DNA of 37,824 nt from Pelagibacteraceae bacterium AG-349-E10 (GTDB lineage: Bacteria; Pseudomonadota; Alphaproteobacteria; HIMB59), in assembly GCA_003281065.1 (NCBI GenBank), contig QCDA01000005.1:1-37824 (forward strand), read 5' to 3'. The notes under the pieces are model-generated. The model saw only the letters and a program-made list of their open reading frames with translations, did not search any database and was not told the DNA's origin. The number at the start of each line of letters is the position of its first letter. Within the stretch, counting starts at the first letter, position 1. Below are positions 24,170 through 32,761 of this stretch, piece after piece. A program made the position numbers and the translations under genes.

Positions 24170-25198
24170 TTAAGATCCAGATAGACCTTCTACTGATGTT
24201 GGTAACCACTTTTCCCAAGTAGATTTATTATTTGCTTTCCACTCAGCTACAACGTCATTTAGTTCTCCACCTTCACGAACCTTAACGAGCATTGCTGCTT
24301 GATCTGCATTTGATAAAGCCATTTTACCAAAAAATTCTAATGCAGCTTGGTTTTCAGGTTTTGCAAAAGTATCAGGATTACCGTAGTTCATTGGATAATC
24401 AACTGCCCAACCTGTTGCTGGCCAATAATCTGCACCACAAGTTTCCCAGTTATTAGCTTCTGTGAACGTATCACAAGTCTTATTTGGAGCTAATTTTACA
24501 CCGACTAATTCGTTAACACCAAAGAACCAATGCGGCTCCCAAAGGTACATTAAGAAAGGCTCGCCTCTATCGTACATACCTTGCGCTTCAGCAAGAGCAG
24601 CAGTTTCAGTTCCTAATTCATCAGCAACAAAGTCTAGACCCAACAGATCTAATCTTTTTTGATCATGACAGTTCCAACCAGCAACTGGACAACCAATTAA
24701 TCTACCTTTGTCACCACTTTCCATTGTAGCAAAATCAGATTTATATTTATTCAAATCAGCGAAACCAGAAAAGTCTGGGTTTGCATCAGCCCAATATTTT
24801 GGAACATAGTAATCTGACATGCCTGTAATTCCTACAGTTCCTAAAAGTTTGACGCTACCATCTCCAGAGTAAGTCATTTTAACTTCTCCACCATGAATTA
24901 AATCGCCATTTAACATAACCTCATCTGCTTCCGCATAACTAGGCCATGACTCACAAGCAAAATCAATATCACCTGCAGCAATAGCCTCCCAAAGACCAGT
25001 TCCTGAGGCAAATACTATTCTATCAATCTCATATCCTAGTTCGTCTTCAAGTATGCTTACAGCTACTTGGCACGAAATCTCTCCACCAGTCCAGTCAGCA
25101 ATAGCAGCAAGTAATTTTTCTGCACTTGCTTTACTGAATGTTGCAGTAAAAAGAATAGAGGATAGAATAAAAGTAATAATTGTTTTAGATATTCTCAT
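24170..25198 (-). CDS. Glycine betaine/proline-type ABC substrate-binding protein (OpuAC/ProX)
   Basis: A 342-residue periplasmic binding protein with a signal peptide (about 26 residues, ending SKASA). The mature part begins with LAAIADWTGGEISCQVAVSI, typical of the OpuAC family that binds quaternary ammonium or sulfonium compounds in an aromatic cage; several Trp/Tyr are well placed (ASGTGLWEAIAAGDIDFACESW, LWEPHWFF, WPATGWAVDYP). Three Cys pairs may form disulfides. It has a Shine-Dalgarno GGAGGG (25206-25211 on the minus strand) 7 bases upstream of ATG. It is separated by about 5 kb from the matching permease and ATPase, transcribed alone and ended by its own terminator, which would allow high expression. 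Confidence 0.9.
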   Translation of the reverse strand: MRISKTIITFILSSILFTATFSKASAEKLLAAIADWTGGEISCQVAVSILEDELGYEIDRIVFASGTGLWEAIAAGDIDFACESWPSYAEADEVMLNGDLIHGGEVKMTYSGDGSVKLLGTVGITGMSDYYVPKYWADANPDFSGFADLNKYKSDFATMESGDKGRLIGCPVAGWNCHDQKRLDLLGLDFVADELGTETAALAEAQGMYDRGEPFLMYLWEPHWFFGVNELVGVKLAPNKTCDTFTEANNWETCGADYWPATGWAVDYPMNYGNPDTFAKPENQAALEFFGKMALSNADQAAMLVKVREGGELNDVVAEWKANNKSTWEKWLPTSVEGLSGS

Positions 25199-25331
25199 AG
25201 ATTATCCCTCCCATTATTTGTTTATATTAGCAAAAAAAAGCCAAAGTACATATGCAATTTATTCATCAATCAGTATCTAAATACTATAAAATATGTTTTT
25301 TAATAACTAATTAAGTGTAATAGTATCAAAA

Positions 25332-26219
25332 ATGATGAAAACTAAAGTATTTCTAACATGTGCTGTTAATGGATCTGGTGACACTGCATCTAAACATCCT
25401 GATCTTCCAAAAACACCAAAACAAATAGCTAAATCTGCATTGGAGTCTGCCCAAGCCGGTGCCTCGATTGTTCATATTCATGTCAGAGAAGAAGATGGAA
25501 CACCTAGTCGAAAATTTGAATTTTATAAGGAGGTAGTTGAAATAATTAGATCAAGCGACACTGATGTAATTATTAATTTAACAACTGGTATGGGAGGTGA
25601 TTTAGATATAGGTGAAGGAGATAACCCAATGGATTTTGGTCCATATACTGATATGGCAAATATTATGGAGAGAATATCTCATGTAGAGGAATTACTGCCA
25701 GAAATATGTACACTTGATGCTGGAACTTTAAATTTTGGTGATAGTTCTGTGTTGGCAGTCAATACACCAAATGATTTAAGAAAAGCAGCAAAACGTTTAA
25801 AAGAAATTGGAGTTAAACCTGAAGTTGAAGCATTTGATTTAGGTAATATGTGGTTTGGAGCTCAGCTTTATGAAGAAGGACTACTAAGTGATCCACCTTT
25901 ATATCAAATGTGTTTAGGAATTCCTTGGGGAGCTCCAGCAAAAACTACAGCTATGATTGCAATGTTAGATGTCATGCCAAAAAATGCTATTTGGTCAGGG
26001 TTTGCAATTTCAAGAAATGAAATGCCCTTTGTTGCACAAACAGTTTTACTCGGAGGTAATCCCAGAGTTGGGCTTGAAGATAATTTATATTTATCAAAGG
26101 GAAAACTTGCAACTAATCCACAATTAGTTGAAAAGGCAATAAAAATAGTTCATGAGTTGGGCTCCTCTATTATGAGCCCAGAAGAGACCAGAGATTATTT
26201 AAAACTAAAAAAATCCTAA
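25332..26219 (+). CDS. Beta-keto acid cleavage enzyme (BKACE, DUF849)
   Basis: BKACE enzymes condense a beta-keto acid with acetyl-CoA and release acetoacetate plus a new CoA ester. The 295-residue protein has metal ligands His48 and His50 (IVHIHVREEDG) and Glu249 (GGNPRVGLEDN), with Asp250 following, as in the characterised Kce enzyme. The family is split by substrate: 3-keto-5-aminohexanoate, dehydrocarnitine and others. Proximity to a betaine-type importer makes 3-dehydrocarnitine a reasonable guess, but sequence alone does not establish it. It diverges from the binding protein gene across 133 bases and its end overlaps the SDR gene by 4 bases. Confidence 0.9.
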   Translation: MMKTKVFLTCAVNGSGDTASKHPDLPKTPKQIAKSALESAQAGASIVHIHVREEDGTPSRKFEFYKEVVEIIRSSDTDVIINLTTGMGGDLDIGEGDNPMDFGPYTDMANIMERISHVEELLPEICTLDAGTLNFGDSSVLAVNTPNDLRKAAKRLKEIGVKPEVEAFDLGNMWFGAQLYEEGLLSDPPLYQMCLGIPWGAPAKTTAMIAMLDVMPKNAIWSGFAISRNEMPFVAQTVLLGGNPRVGLEDNLYLSKGKLATNPQLVEKAIKIVHELGSSIMSPEETRDYLKLKKS

Positions 26220-27007
26220 TCCATTCTTTCAGTATTACCATCTATTGAAATTACTTGACCAGATACTCTAAGAGAGTCGTGAGAAATTAAAAAAGAACAC
26301 ATTTTTGCAATATCATCTTCATAAACCCATTGTTTTAAAGAACTCATAGAAACAAAATCTTTTTCAATTGATCTTACAGATTGATTTAACATTTTTGCTT
26401 TCGCTTTTATGACTCTCATCATTCTCGCACCTTTAACAGAACCTGGGCATATTGCATTGACTCGTATATTAAATTTACCTAATTCCATTGCTAAAGTTTT
26501 GGTAATACCAACTAAGGCCCATTTGCTTGCCGCATAGGGTGATCTATTAGGAAAACCATCGATACCAGCTGTAGAGGAAATATTAATTATTGATCCATGT
26601 TTAGATTTTTTAATCATGGGTATTGCATATTTCGTAAAATAAAAGTGACTATTTACATTTACTTGTAGAGTTTTTTCCCAATCTTCAGATTTAATTTTCT
26701 CTAAAGGAGATGTGGGTCCAGCTATACCAATGTTATTAATAAGTCCGTCTATTTTTTTTGTTTTATTTGATACTTCTTTATAAAATTTCTTTACCTCATC
26801 CTCTTTTGAAGCGTCGCATTCTGATATAAAGAGTTTCTTATTAAAGTATGGATTTTTTTTTAATTTATTAATATTTTTTTTATCAATATCACAAGTATAT
26901 ACAAAAGCACCTCGTGATAGTAATAATTTCACAGTAGCTAAACCTATCCCCGAAGCACCAGCAGATAAAATAATATTTTTATTTTTTAGGAAATTATTTT
27001 GCATCAT
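26216..27007 (-). CDS. Short-chain dehydrogenase/reductase (SDR)
   Basis: A classical SDR of about 263 residues: nucleotide-binding SAGASGIGLA (about 15-24), NNIGIAG, catalytic Ser in NISSTAG and YAASK, then CPGSVKGARMMRV. Asp in TCDIDKKN after strand 2 suggests NAD(H) preference. The frame is open 13 codons upstream but that part lies inside the preceding gene; the paired ATG codons at 27007/27004 fit the usual SDR start. It overlaps the GcvT/DmdA-like gene by 14 bases, so it is last in the operon running from the permease. The substrate is unknown. Confidence 0.88.
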   Translation of the reverse strand: MMQNNFLKNKNIILSAGASGIGLATVKLLLSRGAFVYTCDIDKKNINKLKKNPYFNKKLFISECDASKEDEVKKFYKEVSNKTKKIDGLINNIGIAGPTSPLEKIKSEDWEKTLQVNVNSHFYFTKYAIPMIKKSKHGSIINISSTAGIDGFPNRSPYAASKWALVGITKTLAMELGKFNIRVNAICPGSVKGARMMRVIKAKAKMLNQSVRSIEKDFVSMSSLKQWVYEDDIAKMCSFLISHDSLRVSGQVISIDGNTERMD

Positions 27008-28190
27008 AAACTGTATTATCAGGTTTGGTAGGAATTGTTCTATCAATACCCTTTACAATTCTTTTTTCTTTATCGTAAAATGGTAAATCTACAACGACTC
27101 CGATATGAGAGGAATTATCTGGGAGTAATATTTCAATCTCTTTATTCATATAATCATTTGGCTCATAAAATCTTACATAACCAATTCCTAGTTGGAGAGT
27201 TGGTGACGGTACACCTGCTGTAATATAACCGACTTCTTTATCATTAAGTTTTATTTTACTTCCAGCTTTAGGAACTGCTGTTTTACATGTTATTCCAAAT
27301 AAACATGTTCTTTTATCTTTTTTCATTAAAGCATCTTTACCGATAAAATCTTTATCCATATTCACAAAATACCCGAGGCCTGCTTCGAAAGGAGTAATTG
27401 TTGTATCAATGTCAGTTAAATTTCCAAAAATACCGCCCTCAATTCTTCTAATTGTCATAGCTCTTGAGGCAGAAAATTTCATTCCATATGGTTTACCACA
27501 TTCAATAAGATAGTCCCATAGAGCCAAATGGTCTGTATTAAATCCATCACAAAATATTTCAAACCCCAATTCATTTGTGAAACCTGTTCTCGAAACATAT
27601 AAAGTTTGCCCTCCTAAATCGAAAAAATTTGAGCTAAAATAAGGCATATTTTCATCAATCTTTCCATTTGAGGCTGACTTCATAATATCGATTGAGGCTG
27701 GACCTTGAATTTGAAGAACTCTAGATTTGGGGTCTTTTATTTCAATATCATAATTTGAACTATGCGCAATCAGCCAATCTTCAAATGGACCATCTGCTTG
27801 AACATACCAAAACTTTTCTTCATCAAATCTAAACAAAACTCCGTCCATGAAAATTCCACCTTTTGGTGTACATGCAAGTGCATAATAGCCTCTGCCAATT
27901 TTTGTTTTTGAAATTTCTCTTGTGAGCACTTTATTCAAAAAAGAAACTGAGTCTTTTCCTGATATTTCAATTGGTTTTTCTGGAACATCAAACAAAAGTG
28001 CTTTTTGTCTTAACAGCCAATATTTTTCTTGTGGATCTTCATCAATTTTCATCGGAAAGTATCTACCTGCATAAACACCTCTAACCATATTCGAAGTATT
28101 GGTACGCTGAATAAATGGAGACTCTTCAAATCTACGAGCACTAATTTGGATAGTTTGTTTTAAATCAGCTTCTTCTTGTAAATTTCCCAT
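26994..28190 (-). CDS. GcvT/DmdA-fold aminomethyl- or methyltransferase
   Basis: A 398-residue folate-binding enzyme of the glycine cleavage T-protein family (GCV_T domain about 70-290, GCV_T_C about 300-385). Blocks seen: YWLLRQKALLFDVPEKPIEI, LQIQGPASIDIM, YVSRTGFTNELGFEIFC and RRIEGGIFGN. The N-terminus (ISARRFEESPF) and YWLL block resemble the DMSP demethylase DmdA more than true GcvT, but other parts differ from DmdA, so I do not assign dmdA. Family members move a methyl or aminomethyl group to tetrahydrofolate. The ATG directly follows the molybdoenzyme stop, so the two are co-translated and probably act on the same compound. Confidence 0.82.
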   Translation of the reverse strand: MGNLQEEADLKQTIQISARRFEESPFIQRTNTSNMVRGVYAGRYFPMKIDEDPQEKYWLLRQKALLFDVPEKPIEISGKDSVSFLNKVLTREISKTKIGRGYYALACTPKGGIFMDGVLFRFDEEKFWYVQADGPFEDWLIAHSSNYDIEIKDPKSRVLQIQGPASIDIMKSASNGKIDENMPYFSSNFFDLGGQTLYVSRTGFTNELGFEIFCDGFNTDHLALWDYLIECGKPYGMKFSASRAMTIRRIEGGIFGNLTDIDTTITPFEAGLGYFVNMDKDFIGKDALMKKDKRTCLFGITCKTAVPKAGSKIKLNDKEVGYITAGVPSPTLQLGIGYVRFYEPNDYMNKEIEILLPDNSSHIGVVVDLPFYDKEKRIVKGIDRTIPTKPDNTVYDAK

Positions 28191-30542
28191 TTATTTATCA
28201 ACAGATTTATTTGAGTTATATTTATTATCTCGAATAATAACAGGAGGATCAAATGCTGTCACAGGTGAAACATTATCTGTAACTAATTCTACTTCAATTA
28301 GACATGAGTGTGCTATAGGACCCTGACCTAATTTTGAAGTTCCTTTGTCTTTTGTAAGGACATTAGGATTACCATGTTTGCAGATGGTTTTAAAATTTTT
28401 AGTATTCTCCGGATCATACCAAGCGCCCGTGCTAATTTGCACGACTCCAGGGCGGATATTTTCATTGATATTTACTCCAGCTAGACATGCACCTCTGTCA
28501 TTAAAAAGTTTTACTATATCTCCATTATTTATTCCACGGCTATGCGCATCAACACTATTCATTTCAATTGGTTCACGATCTTTAATTTTAAAAGATTTGC
28601 TGTAACCTCCATGATCCATTTGACTATGTAATTTATTTTTTGGCTGATTGGAGATTAGATGCAAAGGATAATTATTATTTTTACTTCCAAGCCACTCACA
28701 AGGTTCTAACCATGTTGGATGACCAGGACAATCGTCATAATTAAAACTATCAACTGTTTTGGAATATATTTCTATTTTTCCACTGGGAGTTGAGAGTGGG
28801 TATTTTATAGGGTCTTTCACAAAATCTTTTAACATTATTGTATACTCTTTTGGTGGTGGAACTTTAAACCATCCTATTTTTCTAAACTCCTCGTAACTCG
28901 GAAAATCAATATTTTTCAATGATTTTGATTTAACAGATGTTTCTTGATAAATCCATCTCTGCCAGTCTTCTTCACTTCTTCCTTCAGTAAAAAGATTTTC
29001 AACATCCATTTTTTTGGCAATTCCTTTAAAAATATCAAAATCACTTTTAGCTTCCTTAAAAGGTTCTACTAATTTTGACATTGATATAACGTAAGGATCT
29101 CTTGGGGTGAGCATTATATCTTGTCTTTCAAGTGGAGTGGTACAAGGTAAGATAATATCTGAATATTTGGCTAACGAATTCCAGCACCATTCATTACAAA
29201 TAATTGTTTCAGGTTTTTGCCATGCAAGTAATAGTTTGTTAATATCTTGATGATGATGAAAAGGGTTACCCCCTGCCCAATAAATTAATTTAATATCAGG
29301 ATATACATATTCTTGACCATCAAAATCAAAAGTATCACCTGGATTCAATAATAAATCACTTATCCTTGCAACGGGAATAAAATTATCAATCTTATTATCA
29401 GATTGTGGAAAAGCAGCACCAGGAATAATTGAAAACTGGCCACCTATATGATTAGTTGCACTATAGCCAAAACCAAAACCACCACCTGGTAATCCTATTT
29501 GACCCAACATAGATGCTAGCATAATTGCAGCCCAAAAAGGTTGCTCACCATGATCTTGACGAGTTAAAGACCAACTAACAGATATCATAGTGCGCTTTGA
29601 AGACATATCTCTTGCTAGAGATATAATTTCATCTGTTGAAATTTCACTTATTTTTGATGCCCAATTAGCATCTTTTACTACCCCATCTAAATCTCCCAAT
29701 AGATATGGTAAAAAAATTTCAAAACCCTCTGTGTATTTTTTAATAAATTTTTCATCATACAAATTTTCTTTATAAAGTGTGTGTGCTAAGCCAAGCATAA
29801 TAGCTACATCGGTATTAGGTCTTAAAGGAAGCCATTTTCCTTTAACTTCACCTAGTAAGTCACTTTTGAGTGGACTAAAATTTATAAATTTTATGCCAGC
29901 TTTAGCTGATCGAATTAACTTTTCTTTTTGATTATGACTTCCAGTACCACCTTGAGCTATTTGACCGTTTTTTATTGGTACCCCTCCAAAACATACAAAT
30001 AATTTTGTATTTTCTTCGATTGAGTCCCAACTAGTGCAGGTATCAAGATAAGCTCGATAACTTCCAAGTATATGGGGAACCATTGCCTCTGCTGCTGCAA
30101 AGCTATAAGTAAACTTAGATCTTGTGTAACCACCAATACAATTTAAAAAGCGATGAAGTTGGCTTTGAGCATGATGGAATCTTCCAGCACTAGCCCAACC
30201 ATAAGATCCACCAAATATTGAAGAATTACCAAAATTATTTTTTACTCTGTTTAATTCCTTAGCCACAATACTTTCAGCTTTGTCCCAAGATACAGCTACA
30301 AAAGGTTCAATTCCTCTTAAATTATTATTTGTTCCTGGTCCATTATCTATCCAACTTTTTCTTATCATAGGCTTATCAATTCGCGTTTGATTATCGTGAA
30401 TGTCTATAATGCCGGGGCCTATTGGTGATGGATCTTTATCGTTTTCCCATCCAATTAACTCTTTAACTCTCCCATTCTGTACTTTTGCTCTATAAGTTCC
30501 CCAATGTGAACTAGTTAAGGGAAGGTCTTTCTTAAAATCCAT
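28191..30542 (-). CDS. Cytoplasmic DMSO reductase-family molybdoenzyme (BisC/DorA-like)
   Basis: A bis-MGD molybdenum oxidoreductase of 783 residues. It aligns closely with periplasmic DMSO reductase from SHWGTYRAKVQNGR at its N-terminus, but there is no Tat leader, as in cytoplasmic biotin sulfoxide reductase BisC. Ser147 (FTYSFAAAEA) is the expected molybdenum ligand; Tyr114 and Trp116 (GGSYGW) match the DMSO reductase active site, and Tyr114 is the residue known to favour S-oxides over trimethylamine N-oxide. No iron-sulfur Cys motif is at the N-terminus. Later blocks include QIGLPGGGFGFGYS, YWAGGNPFHHHQD, LPCTTPLERQDI and STPSGKIEIYSK. It overlaps the permease stop by 1 base. Confidence 0.92.
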   Translation of the reverse strand: MDFKKDLPLTSSHWGTYRAKVQNGRVKELIGWENDKDPSPIGPGIIDIHDNQTRIDKPMIRKSWIDNGPGTNNNLRGIEPFVAVSWDKAESIVAKELNRVKNNFGNSSIFGGSYGWASAGRFHHAQSQLHRFLNCIGGYTRSKFTYSFAAAEAMVPHILGSYRAYLDTCTSWDSIEENTKLFVCFGGVPIKNGQIAQGGTGSHNQKEKLIRSAKAGIKFINFSPLKSDLLGEVKGKWLPLRPNTDVAIMLGLAHTLYKENLYDEKFIKKYTEGFEIFLPYLLGDLDGVVKDANWASKISEISTDEIISLARDMSSKRTMISVSWSLTRQDHGEQPFWAAIMLASMLGQIGLPGGGFGFGYSATNHIGGQFSIIPGAAFPQSDNKIDNFIPVARISDLLLNPGDTFDFDGQEYVYPDIKLIYWAGGNPFHHHQDINKLLLAWQKPETIICNEWCWNSLAKYSDIILPCTTPLERQDIMLTPRDPYVISMSKLVEPFKEAKSDFDIFKGIAKKMDVENLFTEGRSEEDWQRWIYQETSVKSKSLKNIDFPSYEEFRKIGWFKVPPPKEYTIMLKDFVKDPIKYPLSTPSGKIEIYSKTVDSFNYDDCPGHPTWLEPCEWLGSKNNNYPLHLISNQPKNKLHSQMDHGGYSKSFKIKDREPIEMNSVDAHSRGINNGDIVKLFNDRGACLAGVNINENIRPGVVQISTGAWYDPENTKNFKTICKHGNPNVLTKDKGTSKLGQGPIAHSCLIEVELVTDNVSPVTAFDPPVIIRDNKYNSNKSVDK

Positions 30543-32665
30543 TAGGATGTATCTAATCCAAGGGCTTGTCTTTGTTTTTTAGTCCAGGCGTGAGTTATCC
30601 TATCGATGATAATAGCAAGAAGAACAATAGCTAAACCGGCTGATAGACCTCTTCCTGTATCTGATCTTTGAAGTGCATTAAATACTTGAAGTCCTAGACC
30701 TTTTCCACCAATCAAAGGTGTAACAATTTGCATTGCAAAAGCCATAATTACAGTTTGATTAAATCCCATAACGAGACTGGGTACAGCTAATGGAAATTTT
30801 ACTTTATTTAAAGTTTGAATTCCTGTTCCTCCAAAAGATTTAGATACCTCTGAATAGCTTCCTGAAACTTGTGACAAACCAAGAGCTGTTAATCTTATTA
30901 TTGGTGGCACAGAATATATAACAGTTGCAATAACTGCAGATACTATATTTCCTCCAAAAAACATTAAAACAGGAATTAAATAACAAAAATAAGGTAAAGT
31001 TTGCATTGCATCTAAAACAACATTTTGGATATCTCTATACCATTTATTGTAAGAAGCTATTACTCCAAGTGGCACTCCTATTACGAAACAAATTAAAACT
31101 GAAACTAGTACTGAAGATAGCGTAATCATTGAATGCACCCACATACCCGTCGCTCCAATGAAGGCTAATAATATAGCAGTAATTGTGGCAAACTTTATTC
31201 CTACAGTCACATATCCAATAAGAATAAAAACAATCATTGTGTACCACCAAGGTATTTGAGTTAGAAATAAATTTAGTGGGTTTAGCAAATATAAGTAAAC
31301 AAAATACTTCATACCTTTTGCAAAGGAAATAAAGCCAGGGTCAAGAGTCATTGCCTTAACAGCATCTTCTATTGGTTTTTGAATATTAATTGCCCAAGTT
31401 TCTGGAAAAGTCCCTATGCTATAAAAGTATGCATCAAAAATATAAATAAAGATGAAAATTAATAATGATGAAAATAAAAAATATCGCTGATTTATAAAAT
31501 TTTTAACTGAACCATTATAGGATTTATTAAATACAGAAATTATGCTAGCCATTAAATTAGCAAAAATGTTAACAGTTTTTGTGAAAAATAAGTCTATTAT
31601 CTTTACAGTTAATCTTATTGGTAATTCAACTAAATTTGCTAATGGGTTTCTATGTAAATTTTGCGGTAATAAGTAAAATTTTTTTACATCATCAGGTAAG
31701 GTTTCTTTTTCTTTACTAATAGCGGTACTTATTCTATCAAACATTATTGCCATAAATAAAATACATAAGCCCCCTTCCATTGCCCAACCTACATCTAATT
31801 TTCTAATTGCTTGCCATACTTGACCGCCTAAACCTTCAGCTCCAATGAAAGTTGCAAGAACAACTAAAGCTAATGCCATCATAATCGTTTGATTAACTCC
31901 CATCATGATACTTGGTAAAGCCATTGGAATTTTTATTTTAAGTAAAAGTTGAAATTTATTAGATCCAAAAGACTCAGCTGACTCAATTGTTTCTTTTGAT
32001 ACTTGTCTAATACCTAAATTAGTTAATCTAATAATTGGAGGCATAGCATAAATTAATGTAGCAAGTATCGCTGGAGCTCCACCAATTCCAAAAAAGAACA
32101 TTGCAGGGAATAAATATACAAAGGCAGGCATTACTTGCATGGTATCTAAAATTGGTTTTAGAAAATTTTCAAATCTATCACTCTGTGAACTAAGTATTCC
32201 TAAAATTACACCAAAAATTACAGATAAAATTACCGACAAACCCATTAATGCTAGTGTTTGCATTGATACTTCCCACATGTCTACAGCTCCCCAAAAATAA
32301 ACTGTAAACATACAAAATAGAGCTAGTTTAATACCACCGTACGCTAATGCTGGAAGAGTCATCAAAGACATAATTAAAATCCATGGAGACTCAACAAAGA
32401 AATTTTCCAATGCCATGTAACCAGCTTGTAAAAAGGATGCAAATAATCTAGTTATCCATCTATAGTTATCTTTTAAATAATCCTCTCCTGCATTTATCCA
32501 TGCGGTAAATTTAAATTCATCAGTAATAGATTTAGGAAATACAGTAGGATCCTCATTAATAATCGAAAGGTAATACGCTACTGCCCCAATTATAAAAATG
32601 CTTACATAGAGAATTATATTTTTATTTGAGGTATTTTTGGTATTTATATTTTGGTCTACAGACAT
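30542..32665 (-). CDS. Fused double ProW/OpuAB-type betaine ABC permease
   Basis: A 707-residue membrane protein made of two ProW-like permease domains joined end to end, about residues 60-340 and 400-695. Each half has a membrane bundle and its own EAA-type loop: ETIESAESFGSNKFQLLLKI in the first, then YSEVSKSFGGTGIQTLNKV in the second, each followed by a P-x-A-[LV]-PS-[IL]-[MV]-MG block. It would act as the whole membrane channel of a betaine, choline or DMSP-type importer with the divergent ATPase and the binding protein. It is the first gene of the operon with the molybdoenzyme, GcvT/DmdA-like and SDR genes. Confidence 0.92.
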   Translation of the reverse strand: MSVDQNINTKNTSNKNIILYVSIFIIGAVAYYLSIINEDPTVFPKSITDEFKFTAWINAGEDYLKDNYRWITRLFASFLQAGYMALENFFVESPWILIMSLMTLPALAYGGIKLALFCMFTVYFWGAVDMWEVSMQTLALMGLSVILSVIFGVILGILSSQSDRFENFLKPILDTMQVMPAFVYLFPAMFFFGIGGAPAILATLIYAMPPIIRLTNLGIRQVSKETIESAESFGSNKFQLLLKIKIPMALPSIMMGVNQTIMMALALVVLATFIGAEGLGGQVWQAIRKLDVGWAMEGGLCILFMAIMFDRISTAISKEKETLPDDVKKFYLLPQNLHRNPLANLVELPIRLTVKIIDLFFTKTVNIFANLMASIISVFNKSYNGSVKNFINQRYFLFSSLLIFIFIYIFDAYFYSIGTFPETWAINIQKPIEDAVKAMTLDPGFISFAKGMKYFVYLYLLNPLNLFLTQIPWWYTMIVFILIGYVTVGIKFATITAILLAFIGATGMWVHSMITLSSVLVSVLICFVIGVPLGVIASYNKWYRDIQNVVLDAMQTLPYFCYLIPVLMFFGGNIVSAVIATVIYSVPPIIRLTALGLSQVSGSYSEVSKSFGGTGIQTLNKVKFPLAVPSLVMGFNQTVIMAFAMQIVTPLIGGKGLGLQVFNALQRSDTGRGLSAGLAIVLLAIIIDRITHAWTKKQRQALGLDTS

Positions 32666-32736
32666 ATATAGTTACATTTATCAATTAATATAAGAATTTA
32701 TAAAAATAATTTTATTTTAATAGTATTAATTCACAA

Positions 32737-32742
32737 TATAAT
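32737..32742 (+). promoter_or_regulatory. Possible -10 element for the proV-type gene
   Basis: TATAAT occurs 19 bases upstream of the ATPase start, in the 96-base divergent gap that must hold promoters for both the ATPase and the permease operon. No good -35 is present at 16-18 bases, and the DNA is about 85% A/T, so support is weak. Confidence 0.25.
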
Positions 32743-32761
32743 ACCAATATACCTTAAAAAT

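Noticed and set aside
24462-25280. Two open frames opposite the betaine-type binding protein gene
   Set aside because: Antisense to a gene with a signal peptide and family motifs; no independent support.
26994-28190. Assignment as dmdA
   Set aside because: The similarity is to the fold and N-terminal block; several internal blocks fit GcvT better, so naming it DmdA would overstate the evidence.
28345-29775. Two open frames opposite the molybdoenzyme gene
   Set aside because: Antisense shadows in a conserved catalytic gene.
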